Shown: piece after piece, positions 7,913 through 15,815 of the stretch
How positions within the stretch are numbered: position 1 is the stretch's first letter
How the letters are laid out: every line of letters starts with the position of its first letter
From: Bacillus norwichensis
GTDB lineage: Bacteria > Bacillota > Bacilli > Bacillales > Bacillaceae_C
Assembly (NCBI RefSeq): GCF_014836955.1
Contig: NZ_JACSPV010000030.1
Location: 1-51,588, forward strand
Length of the DNA: 51,588 nt
Direction: 5' to 3'
Notes under the pieces: generated by a model
Database searches by the model: none
What the model was told of the DNA's origin: nothing
What the model saw: only the letters and a program-made list of their open reading frames with translations
Made by a program: the position numbers and the translations under genes

Positions 7913-8964
7913 TTATTTTCCTTTAACCGTAATTGAAAACAGGTTGCTTTTTCTATCAGTATTTTATACTAATTCAACGAATCACTTTTCTGATGAAAGA
8001 TAAATCAGGAAGGTGATTTTTTGTCGTCCTTATATCATCTGAGAGACGAAAAAATTTTCTGGAAAAACCAAGAGGCAAGAAAGTAAATGGTATTTTTTAA
8101 AAGAATAAAGAAGGATTATACATTATCCCTACACCTTATGAAGAAGTTTCTAAGATTCAAGAAGCAACATTCATAATGATTTGCCTACTCAAATAGCTCA
8201 ATCTTGTCTAGTAAAGTATATTAAACAAATTGTTAAAGAAGGGGAAGTTACAACCGGATTACCTAATTAAGGCAGAATTGGATAGTGTTTATTTGAAAGA
8301 TGATAGTTTTTAGGTTGATAATTTTTCGGATCGTAGTTACGATGTGTTCGGAGGTTATGAGAAGTTATCCTTGTATGGAAAATAAGTTAGGTCTATGAAC
8401 TTATGCAGTATACAGGACTTTTTTAACCTTGTTCTCTTGGACTATCCAACAAGAGAAAACAAACTTATCATCATGGGAGCTGGTTTCAGTAGACAAAGCT
8501 GCTTCTCAAAATATCAAAAGCGATAGAGTAAAAAACAGTATGAACCACGGTACAGACAAATGAGATACAAGATCAGGTATTAAAGTTTCCGAAAACATTA
8601 TCATTTACATACAAACAGATATCTAGTAGAAACCAGTTACTAAACTGATGATGTTCACATACAACGAATATAGCATGTGATTTATAAAATGAACCTTTTA
8701 ATAAATTATAAAAATACTAGACATCAGGACACATACTAGCTTATAAAGCGATTCAAGGTGTTGCCTCATCTCGTAATGCCCTCTACGCAGAAAGTCCACC
8801 ACTGCAACTAGCGCTATTTCTCTAACAAATATAGAAGTGGAGAGATGATATTTACCAGATAGCTAGAATAAGATAAAATATTATTTAAGAATAACATATT
8901 CATGTCTGGCTGCAGCCATTGTGCTGGGCTTGAAATAAAAACTGAATAGAAGGAAGGAAAGTAG
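7913..8964. other. Decayed, gene-free stretch at the phage boundary
   Basis: About one kilobase carries only short broken frames, including the frameshifted remnant at 8110-8270 and a fragment near 8740-8826 that reads AYKAIQGVASSRNALYAE. No intact gene, attachment site or terminal repeat could be identified. It probably marks the decayed right part of the prophage. Confidence 0.5.
8110..8270 (+). pseudogene. Frameshifted remnant of a phage-type gene
   Basis: The frame from about 8110 reads EGLYIIPTPYEEVSKIQE. After a one-base shift near 8165 it continues as NDLPTQIAQSCLVKYIKQ and ends at TAA 8268-8270. Both parts look like one former protein. Directly behind it, another broken frame (ELDSVYLKDDSF, then DNFSDRSYDVFGGYEKL) ends near 8384. 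The former function is not recognisable. Confidence 0.45.
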
Positions 8965-9498
8965 ATGGCTAGATTGTTGGATAATAAAGTATATGCTCTT
9001 TTGATAGTTTTATTTTTAGGAGCATTTGTTTTTGCTGCGGTTCCAGCTGATGCATCGACACAAAATAGGCAAGAATTAATCATAATTAACAAGATGAACA
9101 ACAAACTAGCCTATATTAACAGCCAAAATAAGATGTACACTTTTACAATCTCTACGGGAAAAACCAAAGACCTGACTCCGGTAGGGGAATATAGAATCGT
9201 CAATAAAATAATAAATAGACCTTATTATAAAAAAAATATTCCGGGGGGAGTTCCAGAAAACCCTTTAGGAAACAGATGGCTTGGGCTGGATGTAAATGGA
9301 ACATCTGGTAATACCTATGCGATTCATGGGAATAATAATGAAGATTCAATTGGGAAGTATGTAACTGCGGGTTGTATTCGGATGAAAAATGATGAGATTG
9401 CTTGGTTGTTTGAACAGGTGGAAAATAATACAAAAGTTTGGATTGTAGATAGTAGTGACTCATTTGAAAAAATCGCTGTGAATGATGACTTTAATTAA
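8965..9498 (+). CDS. L,D-transpeptidase (YkuD family), secreted
   Basis: The 177-residue protein has an N-terminal hydrophobic signal segment (about residues 10-30, ending near DAS) and a YkuD catalytic domain. The active-site pattern is seen as IHGNNNEDSIGKYVTAGCIRM, with the invariant His near residue 120 and the nucleophile Cys in AGCIRM near 137. Such enzymes cross-link peptidoglycan through 3-3 bonds or attach proteins to peptidoglycan; in Bacillus several act in spore cortex or cell-wall maintenance. GGAAGGAAAG lies before the ATG. No LysM domain is present, so the form is the short, single-domain type. It stands alone, followed by a terminator. Confidence 0.9.
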   Translation: MARLLDNKVYALLIVLFLGAFVFAAVPADASTQNRQELIIINKMNNKLAYINSQNKMYTFTISTGKTKDLTPVGEYRIVNKIINRPYYKKNIPGGVPENPLGNRWLGLDVNGTSGNTYAIHGNNNEDSIGKYVTAGCIRMKNDEIAWLFEQVENNTKVWIVDSSDSFEKIAVNDDFN

Positions 9499-9643
9499 AC
9501 AGTTCTATCTATTTTCCTATGATTACTACCCTGTAATATGTTTGGTGTGATATTTACATAGGATAGGGCAATCATTTTGTAAAAATATGGCCAAGATAGT
9601 TATTGCAAAATGAAAAGGGCTTAGCCACTTTTCAAGATTGTAA

Positions 9644-9681
9644 AAATCCAAAGGATAATTTTACGTCCTTTGGATTTTTTT
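9644..9681 (+). terminator. Strong rho-independent terminator
   Basis: A perfect 12-bp stem AAATCCAAAGGA/TCCTTTGGATTT with a 10-nt loop is followed by T. The rest of the 9499-9948 gap shows no gene. Confidence 0.85.
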
Positions 9682-9948
9682 ATCAATGAATTTCATTTTG
9701 AGATCGCGAATTATATTGAAAAATGCGATAAGCTTAATCAGCTAATTACCGTTCACAATAGTATCATTTTACATACTATGGCACTTTAAAGTGTGTACTA
9801 TCTTTTTCGTGCGGCTTGCTTCACAATGATGTATAGGGCAACCATTGTTTATATGTTTAATTAAAATGAATCGCCTTTAGAGAAGAAAGAGGCGCAAAGA
9901 ACGATCTAGAATTATAAGTCAAGTTAAAAAGAAAGGAGATAAGATAAA

Positions 9949-10893
9949 ATGATGTATAAAATACTTGGTCATCATCATGTTTCAATGATTACGAAAAATG
10001 CTCAAATCAATAATGATTTTTACCAAAAAGTTCTTGGGCTGCGCAGAGTGAAAATAACAGTAAATCAAGACGACCCATCAATGTATCATTTATTTTATGG
10101 CGATTTAACTGGAAGTGCTGGAACGGAGTTAACGTTTTTTGAAATGCCCTATGCGGGAAGCACGTATCGCGGTACAAATTCGATTACACGAATAGGCTTA
10201 CTTGTTCCCTCCATCGAAAGTCTTGCTTTTTGGAAAAGTCGTTTTGAACAGTTGAATATCAAGCATGGCGAAATCACACAATATGCAGGCCGAGATGCGC
10301 TTCATTTTGAAGACTCTGAAGGGTTGCGAATGATTTTATTGAATAATGCTGGCGACTATTATCCTGAATATTGGTCACCCTGGGATCATTCTGATATAGA
10401 GCAGAAGCATCGGATATTAGGGATGGGGACAATTGAAATCACAGTTCGTCGTTTGAAACGAACTGCTAAAACATTAAAAGATCTGTTCGGTTATGTGGAA
10501 GTAAGTCTTTCTGATACTGAGGCAATCTATCAGTCAATCGCTGGGCAATCTTTTGGTGAAATTGTCATTAAGCAGAAAGAAGGGGAGCGAGAACGACCAG
10601 GTAAAGGAAGTATCCATCATTTAGCAATACGTGTTAAGAATGATGAAGAGTTACGGTTTTGGGACGAGGCGGTAAAAGAACGTGGCTTTCAGTCTAGTGG
10701 AATTGTCGATCGCTTTTATTTCAAAAGTCTATATTTCCGTGAATCAAATGGCATTTTATTTGAGGTTGCGACGGATGGTCCTGGATTTACTGTAGACGCT
10801 AAAGTCGAAGAATTAGGGAAAGAATTGGATTTGCCGCCATTTTTGGAAGAGCGGCGTGAAGAGATTGAAGCAAAGCTAACACCAATAGATTAA
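9949..10893 (+). CDS. VOC-family ring-cleaving (extradiol) dioxygenase, MhqO/MhqA type
   Basis: The 314-residue protein has two vicinal-oxygen-chelate modules. Metal ligands fit the family: His in GHHHVSM (8-10), His in SIHHLAIRV (223/224) and Glu in GILFEVATD (272). The C-terminus (FTVDAKVEELGKELDLPP) is the tail typical of the Bacillus ring-cleaving dioxygenases that remove quinones and hydroquinones. The substrate is not visible. An AAAGGAGA site precedes the ATG; the second Met could also serve. A DoxX gene lies 535 nt downstream, a combination also seen in quinone-stress loci (catD is a DoxX protein), which supports a role in quinone or catechol detoxification. Confidence 0.88.
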   Translation: MMYKILGHHHVSMITKNAQINNDFYQKVLGLRRVKITVNQDDPSMYHLFYGDLTGSAGTELTFFEMPYAGSTYRGTNSITRIGLLVPSIESLAFWKSRFEQLNIKHGEITQYAGRDALHFEDSEGLRMILLNNAGDYYPEYWSPWDHSDIEQKHRILGMGTIEITVRRLKRTAKTLKDLFGYVEVSLSDTEAIYQSIAGQSFGEIVIKQKEGERERPGKGSIHHLAIRVKNDEELRFWDEAVKERGFQSSGIVDRFYFKSLYFRESNGILFEVATDGPGFTVDAKVEELGKELDLPPFLEERREEIEAKLTPID

Positions 10894-10898
10894 AAATT

Positions 10899-11095
10899 AA
10901 CTTCATTCAGCAGAAGTCTCCCGCCTCTATAAGTGGTGAGATGAAGGCACATTGGTATTCCATTCAGTGAGGTCAAACCCCGATTGAATAAAGTTAAAGC
11001 CTCTGGCGATGCCGCAGATTTTCAGCGAAAAAGTATCGAGCGGGACTCAATAAAATCCGTGGGCAACAAATACACTAAGACGCATTTGATAAGGG
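10899..11095 (+). repeat. Dispersed structured intergenic repeat, copy A
   Basis: This is the most complete of four related copies (others at 11782, 14820 and 35028). It begins CTTCATTCAGCAGAAG right after the dioxygenase stop. Its parts in order are a hairpin (CTCCCGCC..GGTGAG), a second CATTCAG, a hairpin with loop CAAA (ATTCAGTGAGGT/ACCCCGATTGAAT), the core AATAAAGTTAAAGCC, then TTTTCAGCG, GTATCGAGCGGG and a terminal region AAATACAC..CGCATTTGATAA. It has no coding capacity of its own. Confidence 0.7.
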
Positions 11096-11428
11096 ATTTT
11101 TTTAGCGGATAAGTAGTTTCAAAAGAATGTTTGCAATATACAAGCACGTAGAATAAAAGAAGCAACATATGATTTTAAGCACATAGAGTAAATCAATGAA
11201 GAAGTGTTTAGTGAAGACGGTTAGCTTTAATTAAGCGGGAGCTGGATTTTAATATATTGTATTGATGCTAGAAAGCTTAGAATGGTAATGAAAAATTAGC
11301 AGGTCCCGTAATTTTATAGTTTTATCAGTTTATATAATGGAAACTTGCTTAATTAGGTCGGTTTTGCAGGGATAATATCTCGAAATAAAGAATTATTATA
11401 TGGTATTAATTAAGGAGAGATTATTAAA
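11096..11428. other. Non-coding gap upstream of doxX
   Basis: About 330 nt lie between repeat copy A and the DoxX gene. I see no gene. A weak promoter may lie near 11380-11405 (AT-rich, TATGGTATTAAT) before the AAGGAGAG ribosome binding site. Confidence 0.3.
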
Positions 11429-11782
11429 ATGCCGATTTTATCTATAGTATTACAAGTATTATTAGGATTAGGATTTTTAATGTTTGGTTTTCAAAAATTC
11501 ACTTCGGAGCAAATGAAAAAAGGGTTTGAATATTTTGGCTATAGTGATGGCTTCAGGGTGTTTACCGGATTTTTCGAATTAGCTTCCGCTGTTATCGTTA
11601 TTGTAGGGATTTGGATTGGCTCTCTAGCAACTATAGGGGGAATCATGATTGTCATAACAATGTTTGGGGCAATTATTACACATATTAAGATAAAAGATGC
11701 AGTGAAAAATATGATGATGCCGATCATTCTGCTCATCTTAGGAGCCGTTGTTGTAATTATCAATTGGAGTAGCTTGTTTTAA
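11429..11782 (+). CDS. DoxX family membrane protein
   Basis: The 117-residue protein has four predicted membrane helices and the family's conserved start (LQVLLGLGFLMFGFQKF) followed by FEYFGYSDGFRVFTGFFELAS. DoxX proteins are small membrane oxidoreductase partners; Bacillus catD belongs here and works beside a catechol dioxygenase. AAGGAGAG stands 9 nt before the ATG. The gene is bracketed by two direct copies of the dispersed repeat (A upstream, B directly after the stop). That arrangement could have allowed it to move as a unit, though the flanks do not show target duplication. Confidence 0.85.
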   Translation: MPILSIVLQVLLGLGFLMFGFQKFTSEQMKKGFEYFGYSDGFRVFTGFFELASAVIVIVGIWIGSLATIGGIMIVITMFGAIITHIKIKDAVKNMMMPIILLILGAVVVIINWSSLF

Positions 11783-11955
11783 CTTGTCTCCCACTAACTG
11801 TAAGTGGTGAGATAAAGCATTATATTTCAAACCCCAGCTGAATAAAGTTAAATTCTGCGGCGAGGCCACGGATTTTCAGCGGAACTGTAATCGAACGAAT
11901 CTTGATAAAGTCAGGGCGCAAATACGCCAAGGAGCATTGGTAAAAGGGAGATTTG
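11782..11955 (+). repeat. Dispersed structured intergenic repeat, copy B
   Basis: It starts at the doxX stop with AACTTGTCTCCCACT, keeps the first hairpin (CCACT/AGTGG), AAACCCC, CTGAATAAAGTTAAA, GGATTTTCAGCGGAA, AATCGA and the 3' part CGCAAATACGCCAAGG. Compared with copy A it has lost about 25 nt between the first and second hairpin. On the complementary strand it creates a short false ORF sharing NAPWRIC with copy C. Confidence 0.65.
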
Positions 11956-12097
11956 CTTTTCCTCTAAAATGAGGAAGGGAAATTGGAATCTCAAGGAGTA
12001 GGCTATGAATTTGGCGGTATGTTTGAAAACTGTTAATCAAAATGATATTAGTATAAAAATATGTCAATCATGAGGATCAAACAATTGTATAAACTCG

Positions 12098-12133
12098 AAA
12101 AAAACCGGCGAACCTTGTGTCAGCCGGTTTTTT
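12098..12133. terminator. Bidirectional terminator
   Basis: AAAAAACCGGC/GCCGGTTTTTT with a 13-nt loop has an A-run before and a T-run after, so it can work on both strands. It ends the minus-strand Spo0E-like gene. Confidence 0.85.
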
Positions 12134-12138
12134 CTATG

Positions 12139-12336
12139 TTAATTAGCGGTTTGCTGTAGATCAAGAGAAACGATGTTGTCATATTGATTTAGTAATAAAT
12201 CTAGTTCTTCGCTGTATTGAAGTGCTAATCTTGATGTGAGGCTAGTGCTTTTTGTAACTTCAAATAATTCTTCCCGCTTTTTCTCAATTTCCTCACGCAA
12301 ATAGTCTCTCACCTGAAACTCTTCCCTTCCTTGCAC
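12139..12336 (-). CDS. Spo0E-like sporulation regulatory protein (aspartyl-phosphate phosphatase)
   Basis: The small helical protein shows the Spo0E-family signature: a first helix IEKKREELFEV, a linker, and the motif SEELDLLLNQY in the second helix, where the conserved S-x-x-x-D residues act. Family members dephosphorylate Spo0A-P and delay sporulation. The longest frame starts at GTG 12336 but has no ribosome site. GTG 12312 and TTG 12300 (preceded by AGGTGAGAG at good distance) are better starts and would give 53-57 residues, closer to the family size. A bidirectional terminator follows directly. Confidence 0.8.
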   Translation of the reverse strand: MQGREEFQVRDYLREEIEKKREELFEVTKSTSLTSRLALQYSEELDLLLNQYDNIVSLDLQQTAN

Positions 12337-12473
12337 CTATATATTTAATTTAAATGTTTGTCTTTTTTATTATAGCAAAGATATATCCAACTTTTCTACC
12401 ATTATTCTGAAAATACATCCTCCTTTTTTCGACTAATTCTGAATATTTTATGTGGAAACTTGACAAAAAAACT

Positions 12474-12502
12474 TTGGATAGACTTCAGTTTTAGTATATA
12501 AT
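12474..12502 (+). promoter_or_regulatory. Sigma-A promoter for ccdC
   Basis: TTGGAT (12474-12479) and TATAAT (12497-12502) are separated by 17 nt, about 40 nt before the ccdC start. Confidence 0.6.
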
Positions 12503-12541
12503 TGGGGAGTAAAAACTAACATAATTTAAGGGATGACTGAC

Positions 12542-13024
12542 ATGAGCATTATTATTTCTACTGTGGCCGCTCTTTGCATGGGGGTTCTAGCCATTTTTGT
12601 ACGCATGAAAGCATCTCAGAAACCAGTATCTCCGAAGAAAATCCTTCTACCGCCAGTTTTTATGAGTACAGGAGCTTTAATGTTTCTCCATCCTTACTTC
12701 CGTGTAACAACAATGGAAGTTTTGGAGGCTGTGATTGTCGGTATGCTGTTTTCCATTCTGCTTATAAAAACTTCCAAGTTTGAACTCCGGGAAGAAGCCA
12801 TTTACCTAAAACGATCAAAAGCATTTGGGGTCATATTGATTAGTCTTTTGCTTATTCGATTGCTTTTAAAATCCTTTCTTAGCCAATCGGTTAATCTAGG
12901 GGAGTTAAGCGGAATATTTTGGCTATTGGCATTTGGCATGATTGTCCCTTGGCGTTTAACCATGTATTTGCAATATAAAAAGCTGCGTTTGAAATTGAGT
13001 CAGGAACAATCTGTGTCTATTTGA
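12542..13024 (+). CDS. ccdC: CcdC family protein (cytochrome c biogenesis-associated membrane protein)
   Basis: The 160-residue membrane protein has about five helices and the block FMSTGALMFLHPYFRVT, as in the Bacillus CcdC/YneJ family. Bacillus CcdC is about 160 residues and is encoded with cytochrome c maturation genes, although its exact role is unsettled. I prefer ATG 12542 (AAGGGA at 8 nt) over ATG 12533, which would add three residues. A yneK-like gene, the neighbour of ccdC in B. subtilis, lies 1.3 kb downstream on the opposite strand, so the gene order is partly kept but rearranged by the crcB pair. Confidence 0.85.
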   Translation: MSIIISTVAALCMGVLAIFVRMKASQKPVSPKKILLPPVFMSTGALMFLHPYFRVTTMEVLEAVIVGMLFSILLIKTSKFELREEAIYLKRSKAFGVILISLLLIRLLLKSFLSQSVNLGELSGIFWLLAFGMIVPWRLTMYLQYKKLRLKLSQEQSVSI

Positions 13025-13033
13025 TTTACTCTG

Positions 13034-13058
13034 AAAATCCCCTAGAGGGGATTTTTTT
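13034..13058 (+). terminator. Rho-independent terminator after ccdC
   Basis: The inverted repeat AAAATCCCCT/AGGGGATTTT is followed by seven T. Confidence 0.85.
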
Positions 13059-13082
13059 ACTACTCTTAGAAATTTGGGTTAC

Positions 13083-13490
13083 TATGAGAATTAGGGGGAT
13101 TATACTCGAAGATGCAGGGGAGCTTTCTCGAATTGATATAGTATGTGGATAAGGAATAATGTGCCCTTGGGACCAGGTGAAAGGAACATTGCATTGAATC
13201 AGCACCAAAAAACATAAGAATTAATGGTGCATAGTGGACATTCGACAATTCCTGTTGCAGACAATATGGATAAAGAACTAGTGGGGAGCAAAAGCGCTTT
13301 TGATGAAAATCTCAGAGGGACCAAAAAGCTTATCTAGTAGTAGGCTTATTAAAGATAGCTAGGGCTCAAGAGATTTTGGGAAATTAGACGATTTTCCCGA
13401 TTGAATTTCTGTTTACAGAATCAAACAGTACAACTTCATATAATGGAGGACAAAAAGAGCTTCGCGCAGCCGTAATTAATTTCTGATATT
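13083..13490 (+). pseudogene. Decayed coding region, possibly an acetyltransferase remnant
   Basis: The start MRIRGIILEDAGELSRIDIV resembles the N-terminus of GNAT acetyltransferases but runs into a stop after 22 codons. Further along, another frame reads EFLFTESNSTTSYNGGQKEL and ends near 13483. No intact gene remains in this roughly 450-nt gap. The family guess rests on a short similarity only. Confidence 0.3.
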
Positions 13491-13499
13491 CCAAAACGG

Positions 13500-13853
13500 C
13501 TATAGATTCTGCCCTGATAAAAAGCCAAGAAATGCAAGCAGAATGCCGCCGAAATAGCTAAGAAGCATATAAGCTAGTGCCGGTTTCCATTTCTTTTCTT
13601 GAAATTGACGAATCAACTCAACTTTAAAGGTAGAGAAGGTTGTATAGGAGCCCAGAAATCCTATACCGAGGAATAAGGTCCATTTAGATGGAGGCATGAT
13701 CCCCATTAAAAAACCAAGTAAAAAAGATCCGGTTAGGTTGACAAAAAAAGTGGCAGAAGGAAAAGTGCCTTTTATAGGCGGAAATTTATTTGCAATAAAA
13801 TATCTGGTAATGGCCCCCAAAAAGCCACCAATAGCAATAAGCAGGATATTCAA
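13500..13853 (-). CDS. crcB: Fluoride channel protein CrcB/Fluc (second subunit)
   Basis: The 117-residue protein has four membrane helices. Family motifs are GGFLGAITRY (9-18), NLTGSFLLGF (39-48) and GFLGSYTTFSTFKVE, whose Thr/Phe residues line the fluoride pore. Its start overlaps the last codons of the other crcB gene by 4 nt (ATGA), so both subunits are made together. Paired CrcB proteins generally form antiparallel heterodimers that export fluoride. I looked for a fluoride riboswitch before the pair and found none. Confidence 0.92.
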   Translation of the reverse strand: MNILLIAIGGFLGAITRYFIANKFPPIKGTFPSATFFVNLTGSFLLGFLMGIMPPSKWTLFLGIGFLGSYTTFSTFKVELIRQFQEKKWKPALAYMLLSYFGGILLAFLGFLSGQNL

Positions 13854-14248
13854 CCATTCGTCACTTCCTTTCCTGATCTCTTTTGCCCAAGATAAAAACC
13901 GCCTCCAGCCAGTAGCAAACCTATTCCGGCACTCAATAGCACATAGATTCCTGCCATATAAATGGAGGAAGCTTCATACAACCGAACTGTTTCTACACCA
14001 AAGGTCGAAAACGTTGTCAATGAACCAATCATACCGGTTCCTAAACCAATCATGATCGGCTTGGGGATGATTTTCTTTTGTTCATTCAGCCCGGTTAACA
14101 GTCCCAGAATCAAACAGCCGAGCATGTTTGCTATAAAGGTACCGTAGGGAAAAGCAGCGGTTCCAACATTCATTGTGCCCAGGCTAATCATATAACGGAT
14201 AACGCTACCTGCCATTCCGCCAATGCCTACAGCCAAATAATTCATCAA
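13850..14248 (-). CDS. crcB: Fluoride channel protein CrcB/Fluc (first subunit)
   Basis: The 132-residue protein has four membrane helices with GGMAGSVIRYM (10-20), FIANMLGCLILG (38-49) and GTGMIGSLTTFSTFGVE. It is the promoter-proximal member of the crcB pair. AGGTGATTC lies upstream as a ribosome binding site. The transcript may start within the yneK gene, since only 42 nt separate it from that gene's stop. Confidence 0.92.
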   Translation of the reverse strand: MMNYLAVGIGGMAGSVIRYMISLGTMNVGTAAFPYGTFIANMLGCLILGLLTGLNEQKKIIPKPIMIGLGTGMIGSLTTFSTFGVETVRLYEASSIYMAGIYVLLSAGIGLLLAGGGFYLGQKRSGKEVTNG

Positions 14249-14268
14249 GAATCACCTTCCAATGACGA

Positions 14269-14291
14269 AGGCTTCCGTGAATTGGAAGCCT
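14269..14291 (-). terminator. Hairpin between yneK and crcB
   Basis: The perfect inverted repeat AGGCTTCC/GGAAGCCT has a 7-nt loop and no clear T-tract. It is either a weak terminator of the yneK transcript or a processing signal. Confidence 0.45.
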
Positions 14292-14716
14292 CAGAATAGA
14301 TGTTCGTAAGGAGAAATATCAATGTTCAATTCATTCATTTTCTTGCGCAAGAATTTATGATCTCGCTTCGGCGTGGCCAGTATATACCCTCTAATAATAG
14401 TATCAAGATCTAGACGCTTTACTTTTTTCTCCAATGCAACTTCCCCAATTTTTCCGGCGATTTTCTGCCTCGCCACATCTCTGAACAACTCAGGCACTGG
14501 ACTGACCAGTTCATCGAGCAATTTATTTTGTTCGTCTGTCCAAAGGCTCTGTGTCTCTTGGACATAGTACTCTTCCCAGTCCATATCCGATTTTCCATCT
14601 TCTTTTGGAAGGCGTTTTAAAAACTTTCGAAACATGAAAAAGCCGCCGATTGCGAACAGGCTAATTAATACGACCACCCAAAAAAGAATAAATATTAAAA
14701 ACCAACCATCAAGCAT
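14291..14716 (-). CDS. yneK: YneK-like membrane-anchored protein (DUF2621)
   Basis: The 141-residue protein has one N-terminal membrane helix (about 5-30) and a charged cytoplasmic domain containing DWEEYYVQETQSLWT and a helical C-terminal part. Length and sequence fit DUF2621/YneK (141 residues in B. subtilis). ATG 14716 is chosen because AGGAGGG stands directly before it; the frame could start further up at 14764 but without a site. In B. subtilis yneK follows ccdC, and here ccdC lies nearby. The function is unknown. Confidence 0.8.
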   Translation of the reverse strand: MLDGWFLIFILFWVVVLISLFAIGGFFMFRKFLKRLPKEDGKSDMDWEEYYVQETQSLWTDEQNKLLDELVSPVPELFRDVARQKIAGKIGEVALEKKVKRLDLDTIIRGYILATPKRDHKFLRKKMNELNIDISPYEHLF

Positions 14717-14819
14717 TTCTTTCCCTCCTGAATCGGCATTTCGCCATACCAACATTATATCCAATAAAAAAAGCGGGTGACAAGCTGTTGCTCTTTAAAA
14801 TCAACATTTTAACGTCATT

Positions 14820-14985
14820 CCGCGAAATCTCCCACTTCTGTATGTGTTGAGATGTAAGCATATAGTATTTCATTCAGTGGGGGTCAACTCTCCGACAGAT
14901 ACCATAGATTTACATAGGAAATGTATCGAGCTACAGCTTGTTAAAATCTGGGGGCAAATACGCCAAGGCGCATTTGATATCTTTA
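14820..14985 (+). repeat. Dispersed structured intergenic repeat, copy C
   Basis: It carries ATCTCCCACTTCT, TTGAGATG, TTTCATTCAGTGGGGGTCAA, AGGAAATGTATCGAGCT, AAAATCTGGGGGCAAATA and a clean terminal inverted repeat (AAATACGCC/GGCGCATTT). The core CTGAATAAAGTTAAAGCC has been deleted. The short false ORFs here on both strands come from the repeat. Confidence 0.65.
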
Positions 14986-15039
14986 GGGTGTCCTTCCTGC
15001 ATCTATTTCTGTATATGGAATGTGAAGGAGGTGATACAC

Positions 15040-15258
15040 TTGGCAAATGCTTTTTTGAAAACATCAAAGCTGAGGCTGGTATTTGAAATTATCACTGAGG
15101 GGATGGATAAGCCGGTTTATAAAAGCAAAACATTTAACAACGTCCATCGTGATGCTAGTGCTTCTCAGCTGTATCAAGCTGCTCAAGCGATTAGCGGGTT
15201 ATCGGAACACGCAGTCTGGGCGATTGAGCGAAATGACACCTTTGATATCGATGCATAA
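15040..15258 (+). CDS. DUF1659 domain-containing protein
   Basis: The 72-residue protein starts at TTG 15040 with a perfect AAGGAGGTGAT site; longer frames upstream run through the dispersed repeat and are not real. The sequence (LRLVFEIITEGMDKPVYKSKTF, ASASQLYQAAQAISGL) is typical of DUF1659, a small family in Bacillaceae of unknown function that is commonly encoded with DUF2922 and YvrJ genes, as here. The three genes are spaced 30-61 nt apart and share one orientation. Confidence 0.85.
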   Translation: MANAFLKTSKLRLVFEIITEGMDKPVYKSKTFNNVHRDASASQLYQAAQAISGLSEHAVWAIERNDTFDIDA

Positions 15259-15288
15259 GCACCAGAAACAGGGAAAGGGGGTATAAAA

Positions 15289-15507
15289 TTGAAAACACTG
15301 GAATTACATTTTATTACGGGCGGCGATAAGACGGCAAGGATCACAATTGAGCAGCCACAGGAACCGGTAAACTCGGAAGATGTGAAAAATGCTATGCAAT
15401 CAATCATTGCCTCAGAAGTATTTATTGATAGTGAAGGAAACAAATATGAAGAAATGAAAGCGGCTCGGCTAATCGAACGTACGGTTACCGAATACTCATT
15501 GGATTAA
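15289..15507 (+). CDS. DUF2922 domain-containing protein
   Basis: The 72-residue protein starts at TTG 15289 behind AAAGGGGG. MKTLELHFITGGDKTARITI and the acidic-Lys middle match DUF2922, a small beta-rich family without known activity. It is the second gene of the DUF1659-DUF2922-YvrJ unit. Confidence 0.85.
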   Translation: MKTLELHFITGGDKTARITIEQPQEPVNSEDVKNAMQSIIASEVFIDSEGNKYEEMKAARLIERTVTEYSLD

Positions 15508-15568
15508 ATGAATGAGGCTTGGCTAAGTCCAGGCCTTTACCGATTAGACAGAGAGGAGGGAAGGTAGA

Positions 15569-15706
15569 GTGGAGGAGTTTTTGCCCTTCATCAGTGATGT
15601 CGGAATTCCGGCACTGGTCACTTTCTATTTATTGTACCGGATTGATACGAAACTGGAGGATGTTGTTCAATCCATCCAAAGCCTTCCGGAAAGGATGGAA
15701 AGATAG
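15569..15706 (+). CDS. YvrJ family small protein (45 aa)
   Basis: This gene is short: GTG start with GAGGAGGG, then a 45-residue product with one hydrophobic helix (FLPFISDVGIPALVTFYLLY) and a charged tail (RIDTKLEDVVQSIQSLPERM). This is the form of YvrJ proteins, small membrane peptides resembling phage holin-like or bacteriocin-like proteins. It closes the three-gene unit and a terminator follows 9 nt after the stop. Confidence 0.8.
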   Translation: MEEFLPFISDVGIPALVTFYLLYRIDTKLEDVVQSIQSLPERMER

Positions 15707-15715
15707 CAGTCTTCC

Positions 15716-15751
15716 AAAAAGTCGATCAGATTCTTTCTGCTCGGCTTTTTT
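15716..15751 (+). terminator. Rho-independent terminator after yvrJ-like gene
   Basis: AAAAAGTCGATCAGA pairs with TCTGCTCGGCTTTTT (15 pairs, two G-U) around a TTCTT loop, with T following. Confidence 0.75.
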
Positions 15752-15780
15752 GCTGTTTTTAAGAGATTGTGACTATCATT

Positions 15781-15789
15781 TGCTATAAT
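15781..15789 (+). promoter_or_regulatory. Extended -10 promoter for sbcDC
   Basis: TGC-TATAAT is an extended -10 box 27 nt before the sbcD start codon; the -35 region is poor. Confidence 0.5.
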
Positions 15790-15815
15790 AGTAGATATTT
15801 AGAGGAAATAGGGTG

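Noticed and set aside
11876-12067. Minus-strand frame of 63 codons, and a similar one at 14870-15067
   Set aside because: Both share NAPWRIC only because they cross copies of the dispersed repeat; they lack ribosome sites.
14249-14290. Possible fluoride riboswitch before crcB
   Set aside because: The conserved blocks of that riboswitch are absent and the space is too short.
14844-15086. Plus-strand frame across repeat copy C
   Set aside because: The true gene there starts at TTG 15040 in another frame with a perfect ribosome site.
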